DNA from: Terriglobia bacterium
GTDB taxonomy: Bacteria; Acidobacteriota; Terriglobia; Acidiferrales; UBA7541
Reading direction: 5' to 3'
DNA: 64,000 nt
Assembly (NCBI GenBank): GCA_020072785.1
Contig: JAIQGG010000002.1
Location: 558,001-622,000 of the forward strand
In this document: one piece after another, positions 1-9,040 of the stretch
How positions within the stretch are numbered: position 1 is the first letter of the stretch
Layout of the letters: each line of letters begins with the position of its first letter
The notes under the pieces: generated by a model
The model's database searches: none
Told to the model about the DNA's origin: nothing
The model's input: the letters and a program-made list of their open reading frames with translations, nothing else
Translations under genes and position numbers: made by a program

Positions 1-71
1 CCATCACGTACGACATTGAAATCGATATTGACGTGCTGAAAGCGGCGGAGCAGGCCCGGAGCAAGCGATGA
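1..71 (+). CDS. 3' end of an unidentified upstream gene (partial)
   Basis: An open frame enters from the window edge and ends at TGA 69-71, giving about 22 residues that end in AEQARSKR. Its stop overlaps the ATG of the next gene (ATGA), so it is probably the previous member of the same operon. In carboxylases of this type a small third subunit often sits beside the HyuA/HyuB pair, but too little sequence is present to identify it. Confidence 0.55.
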   Translation, partial: ITYDIEIDIDVLKAAEQARSKR

Positions 72-2317
72 GCATGCGGAAGACAGACTCCGGCGCCACA
101 ATCAGTATCGACGTCGGCGGAACCTTCACAGACTGTTATGTCACCTGCGGCGGACGTGTTTCCTGGGGTAAAGCCGCGACGACCCCCGATGACCTCTCGC
201 GCGGCTTCCTCAACGCACTTCTGGATGCCTGCAAGCTTCTGGGCATCGGGGTTGGCTCGATGCTCACTGCCACCGATATCCTGCGCTATTCCACGACCGT
301 GGCCCTCAACGCACTTCTGCAACGCAGTGGCCCGCGGCTCGGGCTGATCACCACGCGCGGACATGAAGATATGCTCTTTATCGGCAATGGCCGCGCCTGG
401 GGCGATGGCCTGCCCATCGCGGAGCAGCGGAAAGTCGCGCAAGCGCGCATGCCGGAAGGATTGGTCGAACGCGATATGGTGGTGGGGCTTCGCGAGCGCG
501 TGGACTCGTTCGGCAAGATCATCCGTCCATTGGATGAGAACGACGTGCTGGAAGCACTGCAATATCTGGTCGACCGCGGCGTGCAGGGCATTGTGGTTGT
601 TCTTCTCTGGAGCTCGGCCAATCCCGATCACGAACGCAAGGTACGCGAGATCATCCGCGAGGAGTACCCTGACGTTTACCTCGGAAACATTCCGGTGCTG
701 CTCTCGAGCGATATTGTCCCCAAGTGGCGCGAATACACCCGGGCCACGACCTCTCTTCTGACTGGCTTCCTGCATACCGAGCTCACCAACCAACTGCTTG
801 GCATTGGCGATCGCCTGCGGGATGGCGGTTACAAAAAACCGTTGCAGATGGTGCAGAACACGGGCGGCGTGGCCAAGCTCTCGCGCACCCGCGTGGTGGA
901 TACCTACCAATCGGGTCCTGTGGCGGGCGTCATGGGCGGCGCCTACCGCTGCCGCTCGCTAGGCATTGAAAGTGCCGTCTGCACGGATATGGGCGGCACG
1001 AGCTTCGATCTCGGCCTGATCGTTCGCGGCCAGCCGCGCTTTTATTCCGTGCGCCCGGTGATTGACCGCTGGGCGGTGGATCTGCCGCTCCTCGAGGTGA
1101 AGTCCATCGGTGCGGGCGGGGGTTCCATCGCCTGGCTCAATACGGCATTCGGCAACCGCCTGGAGGTCGGTCCGCAGAGCGCCGGTTCGATGCCCGGTCC
1201 AGCCTGCTACGGCATGGGCGGCACGCGTCCTACGGTGACCGATGCCGACGTGGTGCTGGGCTACGTCCCTCCGGACAATTTTCTCGGCGGTCGCATGAAA
1301 CTGGAGCCGGAGCGCTCCACGGAAGCCATTCGTCGGCACATCGCCAAGCCCGCCGGCATTTCCGTGGAGCAAGCGGCGTACTCGATCAAGCGTGTGGTGG
1401 ACGGGAAGATGGGCATGGAGATTTTCAAGGAAGTGGTGCTGAAGGGGTTCGACCCGCGGGAATTCGCGCTGTTTGCCTACGGTGGAGCGGGACCAACGCA
1501 CTGCTGCGGGTACGCGGAAGCGCTGGGTATCCGGAGGATCCTGCTGTTTTCGGAGTCCTCGGTGTTCTGCGCATATGGGGCTTCGACGCTGGACGTGACG
1601 CACGTGTACGAGCGGGCCCGACCGATGCCGCTCTACGATCCAATGTCCCGGGCATACTTGAGCGATCTGGAAGCGTTTAACCGGACGGTGGAGGAACTGG
1701 AGAGCGACCTGCGGCGCGACATGCAGGCCGAAGGACTGGATCTCTCCGGGATGAAGATGTCGCTGGAACTGGAGTTGCGCTACGGCTCTTCGCCGGTCAC
1801 GCAGAGGATCCACTGCAAGGAGTTGCGGCTGCGGGACCAGGAGAGCGCGCGCGAGCTCTACCAGGAGTTCCGCGAGCACCTGTTGGGGCTCAGCCTGGGG
1901 ATCGACCTTCCGGAAGCGCTGGTGCGCATCGAAACCTTCGTGCTGCACGGAAGCATCCCGACGCCGGGGCGTGCTGCCGTTGCGCGCGACGCGACGCCGG
2001 CGAAGCGGCGCAGGCAGCAGCCTCCGCCGGTCGGGCACCGCGAGGCGATCTGGGATGCCACACTGCAACGAGTGAAAACTCCGGTATTTGCGGTGGGAGG
2101 ATTGTCGGAAGGCGACGTTCTCACCGGCCCGGCAATCGGCGAGGCCCGCGACACGACTTACGTCGTACCGCCCGGCTGGGAGATGCAAATCCTGAAGGAC
2201 GAAGTCTGCGAGATGACACCGCTCGCCGGCGGGAAGCCATTGGCGTCCGTAGGATCTGCGAAACGCGCCGCCGGGAAGAGCAAGTCAGCCAAAACGACCG
2301 GGAAGAGGGGGCGTTAG
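68..2317 (+). CDS. Hydantoinase/oxoprolinase A-type protein; acetone/acetophenone carboxylase beta-like subunit
   Basis: A 749-residue protein of the HyuA/oxoprolinase family. The N-terminus carries the ASKHA ATPase phosphate loop (IDVGGTFTDCYV, about residues 14-25) and a second nucleotide motif (DMGGTSFDLG) near residue 310; FAYGGAGPTH is near 470. The length suits acetone or acetophenone carboxylase beta-type subunits and N-methylhydantoinase A. The start at 68 follows a GGAG seven bases upstream; ATG 74 is an alternative. It is followed after 2 bp by its HyuB partner. Its position in an operon with an SDR and an acyl-CoA ligase favours an ATP-dependent ketone carboxylase over a hydantoinase, but the substrate cannot be read from sequence. 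The last 30 residues are Lys/Arg/Ser-rich, which is unusual. Confidence 0.85.
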   Translation: MSMRKTDSGATISIDVGGTFTDCYVTCGGRVSWGKAATTPDDLSRGFLNALLDACKLLGIGVGSMLTATDILRYSTTVALNALLQRSGPRLGLITTRGHEDMLFIGNGRAWGDGLPIAEQRKVAQARMPEGLVERDMVVGLRERVDSFGKIIRPLDENDVLEALQYLVDRGVQGIVVVLLWSSANPDHERKVREIIREEYPDVYLGNIPVLLSSDIVPKWREYTRATTSLLTGFLHTELTNQLLGIGDRLRDGGYKKPLQMVQNTGGVAKLSRTRVVDTYQSGPVAGVMGGAYRCRSLGIESAVCTDMGGTSFDLGLIVRGQPRFYSVRPVIDRWAVDLPLLEVKSIGAGGGSIAWLNTAFGNRLEVGPQSAGSMPGPACYGMGGTRPTVTDADVVLGYVPPDNFLGGRMKLEPERSTEAIRRHIAKPAGISVEQAAYSIKRVVDGKMGMEIFKEVVLKGFDPREFALFAYGGAGPTHCCGYAEALGIRRILLFSESSVFCAYGASTLDVTHVYERARPMPLYDPMSRAYLSDLEAFNRTVEELESDLRRDMQAEGLDLSGMKMSLELELRYGSSPVTQRIHCKELRLRDQESARELYQEFREHLLGLSLGIDLPEALVRIETFVLHGSIPTPGRAAVARDATPAKRRRQQPPPVGHREAIWDATLQRVKTPVFAVGGLSEGDVLTGPAIGEARDTTYVVPPGWEMQILKDEVCEMTPLAGGKPLASVGSAKRAAGKSKSAKTTGKRGR

Positions 2318-2319
2318 CC

Positions 2320-4401
2320 ATGGCCCTGGACATCAGTTTTCTGCTGAACCGGCGGTATAAGCCGGAACCGATCACGGTGCGGCAGGCGCGGGCCATCCAG
2401 CTTGTTTCGCACGAGGACTACAGCATCTTCACACAGAGGCTGGCGAGCGCCTGCGAGGAAGGGAAGGAGATCCTGATCCGGCTGGGAATCTCCGGGCCGC
2501 TGCAGTCCGGGGATGTATGCCTGAGTTTTCACACGGCGGAGGGCGACCTGGCGCTGGCGGAAATGGGCACGTTTCTGCACGCTATCACCGCGGCCGTGCC
2601 GATGAAGTTCGTGCTGAAGCATTATCGCGATGAGCCCACGGTGGGGATCCACGACGGCGACGTGTTCTTCTGCAATGAGGCGGTGTATGGCGGGCTGCAT
2701 AATCCCGACCAGATCGTCTTTTTGCCCGTGTTTTATGAAGGAGAACTCATCGCCTGGGTCTCTTCCGCCGGGCACGAGCCAGAAACCGGAGCGACCGAAC
2801 CCGGGGGGCAGCCGGCCGACGCGCGCGACCGCTACGCCGAGGGATTGAAGGTGCCTCCGGTGCGCATCGGGGAAAAGTTTCGGCTGCGGCGGGACATGAT
2901 CGAGTTTTTCGAGAACATGGTGCGCTATCCGGAGATGATTGCCATCGACACGGCGGTGAAGCTGTCGTCATGCCTGCGGCTGCGCACGCGGCTGCTGGAG
3001 ATCGCCGAGGAGCGGGGCAAGGAGTTCGTGATCGGGCTGTGCCGCAAGGTGATCGAGGACAGCGCGGTGGCCGCGCGGCAGCGGGTGAAGAGCCTGCCCG
3101 ACGGGAAGTATCGCTGCGTGACTTTTCTGGATACTTATGGCCCGGCGGAAGCTCTGATCCGTGTGCCGTGCACCCTGATCAAGAAAGATGATTCGATGGT
3201 GGCGGATTTCTCCGGAGCGTCGCCGGAATTGCCCGGCCCGTACAACGCCTTCGAGCACATCATTTACGCGCACCTGACGTGCATGCTCTTCCAGTATTAC
3301 TTCTCGGATCTGCCCGGCAGCTCGGGGACGCTGGTGCCCTTCGACGTCACCTGTCCGAAGGACTCCTTCCTTAACGCCAATTCGCAAGCGGCCATCTCTA
3401 GCTGCACGGCCATGGCACCGATCACCGGAAACACTTTCATGCTTTGTCTGAACAAGGCCATGTACGCTGCGAATCAGCCGGAGATTTCAGCGAATATCGC
3501 GGTGCCGCCCGGGGCCAGCGTGCGCGCATTTTTCTTCGGAGGGATCAACCAGTTCGGCAAGGAAGTGGCGGGCGTTTCTCTCCGGCCCGGCAACACTGCG
3601 GGAATCGGCGCCCGTCCGGACAAGGACGGCGTGGATTGCGGTTCGTTCTGGTGGGTGGGGCGTGGCAACGCGGTGGATGTGGAGCATGAAGAGCTGCTCT
3701 ATCCCTACATGGGGGAGTACTGCAATTTTGCGCCCGATAATTCCGGGCCGGGGAAATTCCGCGGGGGTTCGAGCTTGACCTACGGCATCCGGATGCACAA
3801 CACGCCGGCGTTTTATGTACAGACGTTCGGTCTGGCCAGCCGCTTCCCGGCGAATCCGGGGCTGTTCGGGGGCTACGCTGCCAATGTGCGGCCGGGGATC
3901 CGCATTGTGAGGGCGGACTGGAAGAAGCTGGACGAGAATGCCAAGGTTCCGCCTCCGCGCAACGACTTCGAACTGTTGCGCGTGGCGCGGGAGCTAGGCA
4001 TGGAGGTGCAGCTCACGCCCATCCAGATTCCCGGGTCGCTGTTCAAGGAAGGGGACTTCGTGGGAGTGGTGGGGTCCGGAGCTTCCGGGTACGGGGATGT
4101 GCTGGAGCGCGAGCCGGAGGCCGTGGCGCGGGATGTGGTGCGGGGAATCGTCACGCGGTGGACGGCGGAGCATGTCTATTGCGTGGAGTTGCGCGAGGAC
4201 GGCACGCTGGACAAGGAGGCCACCGAAAAGCGCCACAGCGAAGAGCGGCGGAAACGGCTGGCCGAGGCCAAGCCATACGAGGAGTTCGTGCGGGAGTTTT
4301 CGCGATTGCAGCCTCCCGCGGAAGCGCTGAAGTTTTACGGTACGTGGCCCATTCCCCAAGACAAGCATAAAGAGCTGGAGATCGAAGAGGTCACCACCTG
4401 A
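2320..4401 (+). CDS. Hydantoinase B/oxoprolinase-type protein; acetone carboxylase alpha-like subunit
   Basis: A 693-residue HyuB-family protein and the obligate partner of the preceding HyuA-like subunit. Recognisable family blocks are DGDVFFCNEAVYGGLHNPD near residue 108, followed by a GHEPETG stretch, a GGINQFG segment near 410 and GKFRGG near 480. Together the two subunits would form the catalytic core that uses ATP to phosphorylate a carbonyl (enol) and bicarbonate in ketone carboxylases, or to open a lactam in hydantoinases. A GA/G-rich ribosome site lies just before the ATG, and the start is 2 bp after the previous stop, implying translational coupling. The carboxylase role is inferred from the neighbours. 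Confidence 0.85.
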   Translation: MALDISFLLNRRYKPEPITVRQARAIQLVSHEDYSIFTQRLASACEEGKEILIRLGISGPLQSGDVCLSFHTAEGDLALAEMGTFLHAITAAVPMKFVLKHYRDEPTVGIHDGDVFFCNEAVYGGLHNPDQIVFLPVFYEGELIAWVSSAGHEPETGATEPGGQPADARDRYAEGLKVPPVRIGEKFRLRRDMIEFFENMVRYPEMIAIDTAVKLSSCLRLRTRLLEIAEERGKEFVIGLCRKVIEDSAVAARQRVKSLPDGKYRCVTFLDTYGPAEALIRVPCTLIKKDDSMVADFSGASPELPGPYNAFEHIIYAHLTCMLFQYYFSDLPGSSGTLVPFDVTCPKDSFLNANSQAAISSCTAMAPITGNTFMLCLNKAMYAANQPEISANIAVPPGASVRAFFFGGINQFGKEVAGVSLRPGNTAGIGARPDKDGVDCGSFWWVGRGNAVDVEHEELLYPYMGEYCNFAPDNSGPGKFRGGSSLTYGIRMHNTPAFYVQTFGLASRFPANPGLFGGYAANVRPGIRIVRADWKKLDENAKVPPPRNDFELLRVARELGMEVQLTPIQIPGSLFKEGDFVGVVGSGASGYGDVLEREPEAVARDVVRGIVTRWTAEHVYCVELREDGTLDKEATEKRHSEERRKRLAEAKPYEEFVREFSRLQPPAEALKFYGTWPIPQDKHKELEIEEVTT

Positions 4402-4468
4402 TCACCGGGCGGTAGAGCTCGCCGGCAAAACCGGGAGAGCAGTTCGACGCGAAGCGAGGAGCTGCGTG

Positions 4469-5539
4469 ATGCGAGATCGGCTGGAGAAGTTTTCCATCGG
4501 CTATATGCCGGACACGAACTTCGGGCAGTATGGACGGCCGGAACCCGATGCCGAGACCATCAAGGGTTGCGTGGACCAGCTCGTGGCCGAGGCGCTGCTG
4601 GCGGAGCAGGCGGGGTTTGAAGGGGTCTTCATTCCGGAGCGTCACATGCGGACGGAGACTATGTTTCCCAATCCGCTCATTCTTCTTGCCACTCTGGCGA
4701 CTCTCACGAAGCGTGTGCGCCTGGGAACTTACGCTCTTGTCCCCACCTACGGTTGGGATCCGATGCACCTGGCGGAATCGTCCGCGTTGATCGATCAGCT
4801 CTCCGGAGGTAGGCTCAGCCTGGTGCTGGCCATGGGCGTGCTGCAGGATTCCTGGCGCATGTTCGGGGTGGACGGCAAGTACCGGCTGTCGCGCTTTCTG
4901 GAATGCGTCGAGGTGCTCAAGAAGGCCTGGACGTCGCACGAACCCTTCAGCTTCCACGGCAAGCATTTTCACTACGACAACGTCTATCTGACGCCCAAGC
5001 CCTACCAGCAGGATCCGCATCCGACGCTGTGGGGCGGCGGGCAGGCGGCGCCGGCGATCAAACGTTGCGGCACCTTCGCCAGCGGATGGTGCGGAGATCC
5101 TTTCCCGCTGAACATGGAGACTTGGAACCGGCAGACGGATGCGTTCCGGGAAGAGGCGCGGGCCAACGGCGTGGAAAACCCGAAGGTCATCCTGATGCGC
5201 GATGGGTTTGTGGCCGACAGCCGGGCAGAGGCAGAAAAGATCTACGGCGAAGCGTTTGTCGCCGAAATGCTGTACTACTACGACCTAGGGATCCTCGCGC
5301 ATCACGACCCGAACATCCAGTCGCGCAGCGACGTGACCATGCAGAAGCTGCGACAGTCGCTGGTGATCGGCAGCCCGAAGGACTGCATCGAGGCGCTGGA
5401 GATGTACCGCGACCAGTATCGCGTGGACTATGTGGTGATGCGCTTTCGGATGCCGCTGGGGCCGTCCTGGGAAGCCACGCGGAATTGCATCCGGATGTTC
5501 GGGGAGACTGTTCTTCCGCATTTTCACGGCGGCCGTTAG
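4469..5539 (+). CDS. LLM-class (luciferase-like) flavin- or F420-dependent oxidoreductase, copy 1
   Basis: A 356-residue TIM-barrel protein of the bacterial luciferase-like superfamily. Typical family segments are FEGVFIPERHMRTET near residue 50, VRLGTYAL near 80, HLAESSALIDQLSGGRL near 100 and TLWGGG near 185. Such enzymes use FMNH2 for oxygenation or F420 for hydride transfer; the sequence does not settle which. ATG 4469 is preferred over GTG 4466 because GAGGAG lies nine bases upstream. It is strongly similar throughout to the protein at 9041-10102, so the two are paralogues inside one operon. Likely roles are a desaturation, reduction or Baeyer-Villiger-like step on the operon's substrate. 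Confidence 0.85.
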   Translation: MRDRLEKFSIGYMPDTNFGQYGRPEPDAETIKGCVDQLVAEALLAEQAGFEGVFIPERHMRTETMFPNPLILLATLATLTKRVRLGTYALVPTYGWDPMHLAESSALIDQLSGGRLSLVLAMGVLQDSWRMFGVDGKYRLSRFLECVEVLKKAWTSHEPFSFHGKHFHYDNVYLTPKPYQQDPHPTLWGGGQAAPAIKRCGTFASGWCGDPFPLNMETWNRQTDAFREEARANGVENPKVILMRDGFVADSRAEAEKIYGEAFVAEMLYYYDLGILAHHDPNIQSRSDVTMQKLRQSLVIGSPKDCIEALEMYRDQYRVDYVVMRFRMPLGPSWEATRNCIRMFGETVLPHFHGGR

Positions 5540-5590
5540 GGTGCCAACGCAGTGGTCTTCGCGGTGAGGAAGAGTTAGGAGGAGGAAGCC

Positions 5591-6127
5591 ATGTTCAAGG
5601 ATGCCAAGGAATACAGCTCGGAAGAGCTGCTGCGGATGTGCCAGGACTTCTTCGGCGGGGCGTATTGGGCCTGGTACGAGGCTTCGCTGAAGACCGTAGG
5701 GGAAGCGGCGACGCACAAGATTCTCGATCAACTGGCCGACAGTTTTTCCGACCTGGAAGTGACGGCGATGAAGGCGTTATGGGGTGGGGAGTTCAACAAC
5801 CTGCAGGAGATGACACGCGCGCTGGACGTGGTGCACCGTGTGGTGGCCTATGAAGGCAAGACGCGCGGGTCCACGCCGGAATGGAAGATGGACGGCGTGA
5901 ACAAGGGGCACGAATCCATCAACCACTGCCCGATTCACGCCACAACGCCGGAGCAATTCAAGGACAAAGGGCCGACTGCGCTGTGCACCATCTACTGCCA
6001 CAACATCGGGCAGAAGTTCTACGGGAAGATGGGCTGCACGATCGTGCAGGATAGCTGGCTCACCAAGGGGCAATCGCACTGCGGCTACCAGATTGAGCGC
6101 AAGGTTGCGGGAAAGGCCAACCCGTGA
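5591..6127 (+). CDS. Small Cys-rich protein resembling the ATC-hydrolase / V4R family
   Basis: A 178-residue protein preceded by a very strong AGGAGGAGG ribosome site. The C-terminal half carries four or five conserved-looking cysteines (NHCPIHA, ALCTIYCHN, GKMGCTI, SHCGYQI). This layout resembles the L-2-amino-thiazoline-4-carboxylic acid hydrolase-like (ATC_hydrolase) family and, more loosely, V4R small-molecule-binding domains, which also end in a Cys-x-aromatic strand. The assignment is tentative. Its stop overlaps the GTG of the next gene, so it is co-translated with the SDR and is probably a true pathway member. Confidence 0.5.
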   Translation: MFKDAKEYSSEELLRMCQDFFGGAYWAWYEASLKTVGEAATHKILDQLADSFSDLEVTAMKALWGGEFNNLQEMTRALDVVHRVVAYEGKTRGSTPEWKMDGVNKGHESINHCPIHATTPEQFKDKGPTALCTIYCHNIGQKFYGKMGCTIVQDSWLTKGQSHCGYQIERKVAGKANP

Positions 6128-6930
6128 AATTCACAGGGAAAGTGGCTGTGGTCACTGGAGCGGCCCGCGGCATGGGCCGGACGGATTGCCTAGCGCTGGC
6201 GACCGAGGGTGCGTCGGTCGTCGCCAGCGACATTTGTCACGACATGTCCGCTGTCCCGTATTCGCTCGCGAAGAAAAGCGAGCTGGATGAAACTGTGGAA
6301 ATGGTAAGGGCCCAGGGTGGCAAGGCGATCGCCGTTGTTGCCGACGTCACCAAGGCTGCGGACGCCAGCAATCTGATGGAGACAGCGGTCCGGGAGTTCG
6401 GGCGGCTGGACATTCTGGTGAACAACGCCGGCGTGGCGCTGATCGGCGTGCCGGTGCAGGACGTCACCGAAGAGCAGTGGGACCGGATGATGAACGTGAA
6501 CGCCAAGGGGCCGTGGCTGTGCTCCAAATATGCGGTGCCGCACCTAATCAAGCAGCGCGGCGGCCGGATCATCAACATGTCGTCGCACTGCGGGCTGGTG
6601 GGGATCGCCACGCTGGCGCCGTATAACTGCTCGAAGCACGCGGTAGTGGGGTTGACGCGGACGCTGGCCGTGGAACTGGCGCCACATGGCATCACCGTGA
6701 ACGCCATCTGCCCCGCCGCGGTGAATACGCCCATGCTCAATGAAAGCTACAAGCTGCTGGGGATCACGCACGAGCAGGCGGAGCAGGAGTGGGGCGGAAG
6801 CGGGCTGGCGAGCGGCGTCATTCCGCCGGAAGATATCTCCAAGATCGTTGTGTGGCTGGCGTCCGAGGACGCGCGATACATCACTGGGCGCAGCCTGCTG
6901 GTGGGAGCGTCCACTGGATTGATTCCGTAG
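6124..6930 (+). CDS. Short-chain dehydrogenase/reductase of the mycofactocin-coupled type
   Basis: A 268-residue SDR with the Rossmann motif TGAARGMG (about residues 11-18), NNAG near 100, an active-site Ser in NMSSHCG and YNCSK (Y-x3-K). Between beta-2 and the following helix it has an insertion, DICHDMSAVPYSLAKKSELD, characteristic of mycofactocin-associated SDRs (TIGR03971-like), whose NAD is tightly held and re-oxidised by mycofactocin. It probably oxidises a secondary alcohol to a ketone, matching the carboxylase upstream. The start is GTG, overlapping the previous stop by four bases. No mycofactocin biosynthesis gene is in the window. Confidence 0.85.
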   Translation: MKFTGKVAVVTGAARGMGRTDCLALATEGASVVASDICHDMSAVPYSLAKKSELDETVEMVRAQGGKAIAVVADVTKAADASNLMETAVREFGRLDILVNNAGVALIGVPVQDVTEEQWDRMMNVNAKGPWLCSKYAVPHLIKQRGGRIINMSSHCGLVGIATLAPYNCSKHAVVGLTRTLAVELAPHGITVNAICPAAVNTPMLNESYKLLGITHEQAEQEWGGSGLASGVIPPEDISKIVVWLASEDARYITGRSLLVGASTGLIP

Positions 6931-6944
6931 ACGGAGAGAAGCCC

Positions 6945-7433
6945 GTGAGCTCACCGATTGAAGAACGGCTGCAGCAGATGGAAGCGCGGGTGCGCAACTT
7001 GGAGAACATCGAAGAGGTGCGCCGGGTGCTGGGTCAGTATTGCAAGGCGCTGGATGCGCGCGACGCGCAGGCCATGGGTGGACTGCTGAGCCGCGATGTG
7101 CAACTGGTGGTCGTTCCCTGGAATGTGGACATCAAGGGGCATAAGGGGGTCATGGAGTTTTTCGTGCAGTACTTCCGGTCGGATTGGAAGGAGCCGCGGC
7201 ACAACTGCGCCAACGAAAGCATCACCCCCGAGGGCGAGGGGTATCACTCGTTCTGCTATTTCCACGAAACGCTTGCGCGCGGGGAGGATTCGGTGATGGG
7301 CTGGGGCACGTGGGAAGATCGCTTCGTCCTCGAGGAGGGGCGCTGGAAGATCGGGCGGCGGCTAATCACGGTCATGGCGCTGACGCCGATCACGCGGGGC
7401 TGGGCGATGGCGGACAAGATCATGCCGCTATGA
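6945..7433 (+). CDS. SnoaL-like / nuclear-transport-factor-2 fold protein
   Basis: A 162-residue protein of the SnoaL_4 type. An N-terminal helix (EERLQQMEARVRNLENIEEV) is followed by VRRVLGQYCKALDARDAQAMGGLLSRDV, the usual helix leading into the cone-shaped alpha+beta barrel. Family members act as small cyclases, isomerases or dehydratases, or as binding subunits. The start is taken as GTG 6945 because GGAGA lies seven bases upstream; longer in-frame starts would run deep into the SDR gene. The stop overlaps the ligase ATG (ATGA). Confidence 0.7.
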   Translation: MSSPIEERLQQMEARVRNLENIEEVRRVLGQYCKALDARDAQAMGGLLSRDVQLVVVPWNVDIKGHKGVMEFFVQYFRSDWKEPRHNCANESITPEGEGYHSFCYFHETLARGEDSVMGWGTWEDRFVLEEGRWKIGRRLITVMALTPITRGWAMADKIMPL

Positions 7434-9007
7434 GTGCGATCCTAAAAAGCTGGGGCCGACACACGATCGTGGATCTGTTGCGGGAGACCGCGCGGAGCTC
7501 TCCGCAGAGGGCCTTCTTACGTTTTGCGGGGCGCGAGATTAGCTACGGCGAAATGGAGCAGGCTTCGGCGGAGTTTGCCAGGGTATTGCAGGCCGCCGGA
7601 GCGGGCCACGGCAGCCGGGTGGCGATTGCCATGGCTAACCGGCCCGCTTTTCTTGCAGCGTTTCTGGGAATCCTGCGCTGCGGCGCGACCGCGGTGCCGC
7701 TGAACACTTCCTACAAGGCCGACGAATATCTGTATGCGCTGGATCATGCGGGCTGCTGCGTGGTTGTGACGGAGGCGACGTTCGCAACCGCGCTCGCCGG
7801 CGTCTGCAAACGCACTCGGACGCCTGTTCCGCTGTTTCTGGCGAGCGACGACGCGGCGCTGCAATTCCGCGCGCAGGATGGAAGCATGCCCGCGCAGAGG
7901 AGCGGGGTGGCCGAGCCGCAACTCGCTCCGGAGGATATCGCCGGCATCTTTTATACCTCCGGGACGACGGCGCGGCCGAAGGGCGTGATGATCACGCACG
8001 GCAACCTGCTGTATTCGGCCGAGGTGACGATCCGGTGCCTGAGCCTTTGTTCGGAGGACGTGCCGGCGCTGGCGTTTCCCCTGTTTCACGCGAATTCGCT
8101 CTTCTATGGCGTGCTCACGGCCATTGTGCTCGGAGGCACGATCGGACTGCTGCCGGGTTTTTCCGTGTCGCGCTACTGGGAACAGGTCGGCGAAGCGGGG
8201 GCCACTTGGACGCCGGGTATTACCGGGCCGCTGATGCGCCTGCTGTTGCGCCAGGCGAAGAGCGCGGAGGAAGGACAGCACAAGCTGCGCTTTGCGGTGG
8301 GCGGAACGTTTCTCAGCCTGGAAGAGGTAGAAGAGTTCACGGCGCGTTTCGGGGTGAGACTATTTCCCGCCTGGAGCATGACAGAGACAGTCAGCCTAGG
8401 CACGTTGCATCCAAATCTGCGTGCGCTGCCCATTCCGACGACCACGGCCATCGGCTTTCCGACGCTGGGGCAGGAGATCCGTGTGGTGCGGGAGGACGGC
8501 TCCGACGTTGCGCCGGGGGAGCCGGGCGAGATTCTCTACCGCTCGCCCAGCCTGTTCGCCGGCTACCTGAACGATCCGGAAGCGACGCGCAATGCCTTCA
8601 CCGCAGAAGGCTGGCTGCGCACGGGCGACCTGGCGCGCATGGATGGCAGCGGGTATCTGAGCTTCGTGGACCGCAAGAAGGACATGATCAAGACGCGGGG
8701 CGAGAACGTGGCCGCCGCTGAGGTCGAGCGTGTGCTCAACGAACACCCGGGCGTCCTGGAGTCCGCGGTGATCGGGGTACGCTCCGAAGACGGGCTGCTG
8801 GGCGAGCGCGTGGAAGCCTATGTGGTAAAGAGCAATCGCGCCGAAGTGGATGCCGAGGAGCTTCGCCGGTGGACGGCGGAGAAGCTGGCGGACTTTAAGG
8901 TGCCGCAGGTGATCCACTTCGTGGAAATGCTGCCCAAGACGCCGCTGGGGAAAATCCAGCGGCAGGAATTGCGAAAGACGCGTGCGCCTTCTGCTGCGGG
9001 GGATTGA
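7430..9007 (+). CDS. AMP-forming acyl-CoA ligase (ANL superfamily)
   Basis: A 525-residue ANL enzyme. The P-loop motif YTSGTTARPKGVM is near residue 178, the aromatic gate/A5 region near 315 (WSMTET), GWLRTGDLA near 395, the hinge DRKKDMIKTRGENV near 415 and the catalytic lysine in TPLGKIQRQ near the C-terminus. It would convert a carboxylic acid, ATP and CoA to the acyl-CoA, AMP and pyrophosphate. Its place after a carboxylase and a ketone-forming SDR resembles the logic of acetophenone degradation, in which a 3-oxoacid is activated by benzoylacetate-CoA ligase. The start ATG overlaps the preceding stop; longer in-frame reading would cover the SnoaL gene. Confidence 0.88.
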   Translation: MSAILKSWGRHTIVDLLRETARSSPQRAFLRFAGREISYGEMEQASAEFARVLQAAGAGHGSRVAIAMANRPAFLAAFLGILRCGATAVPLNTSYKADEYLYALDHAGCCVVVTEATFATALAGVCKRTRTPVPLFLASDDAALQFRAQDGSMPAQRSGVAEPQLAPEDIAGIFYTSGTTARPKGVMITHGNLLYSAEVTIRCLSLCSEDVPALAFPLFHANSLFYGVLTAIVLGGTIGLLPGFSVSRYWEQVGEAGATWTPGITGPLMRLLLRQAKSAEEGQHKLRFAVGGTFLSLEEVEEFTARFGVRLFPAWSMTETVSLGTLHPNLRALPIPTTTAIGFPTLGQEIRVVREDGSDVAPGEPGEILYRSPSLFAGYLNDPEATRNAFTAEGWLRTGDLARMDGSGYLSFVDRKKDMIKTRGENVAAAEVERVLNEHPGVLESAVIGVRSEDGLLGERVEAYVVKSNRAEVDAEELRRWTAEKLADFKVPQVIHFVEMLPKTPLGKIQRQELRKTRAPSAAGD

Positions 9008-9040
9008 AGAAGAATAAATCTGGCGGCCGGGAAAAGTGGA

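Noticed and set aside
959-2188. A 409-codon minus-strand frame opposite the HyuA-like gene
   Set aside because: His/Arg/Pro-rich antisense shadow of a well-supported gene; no homology is recognisable.
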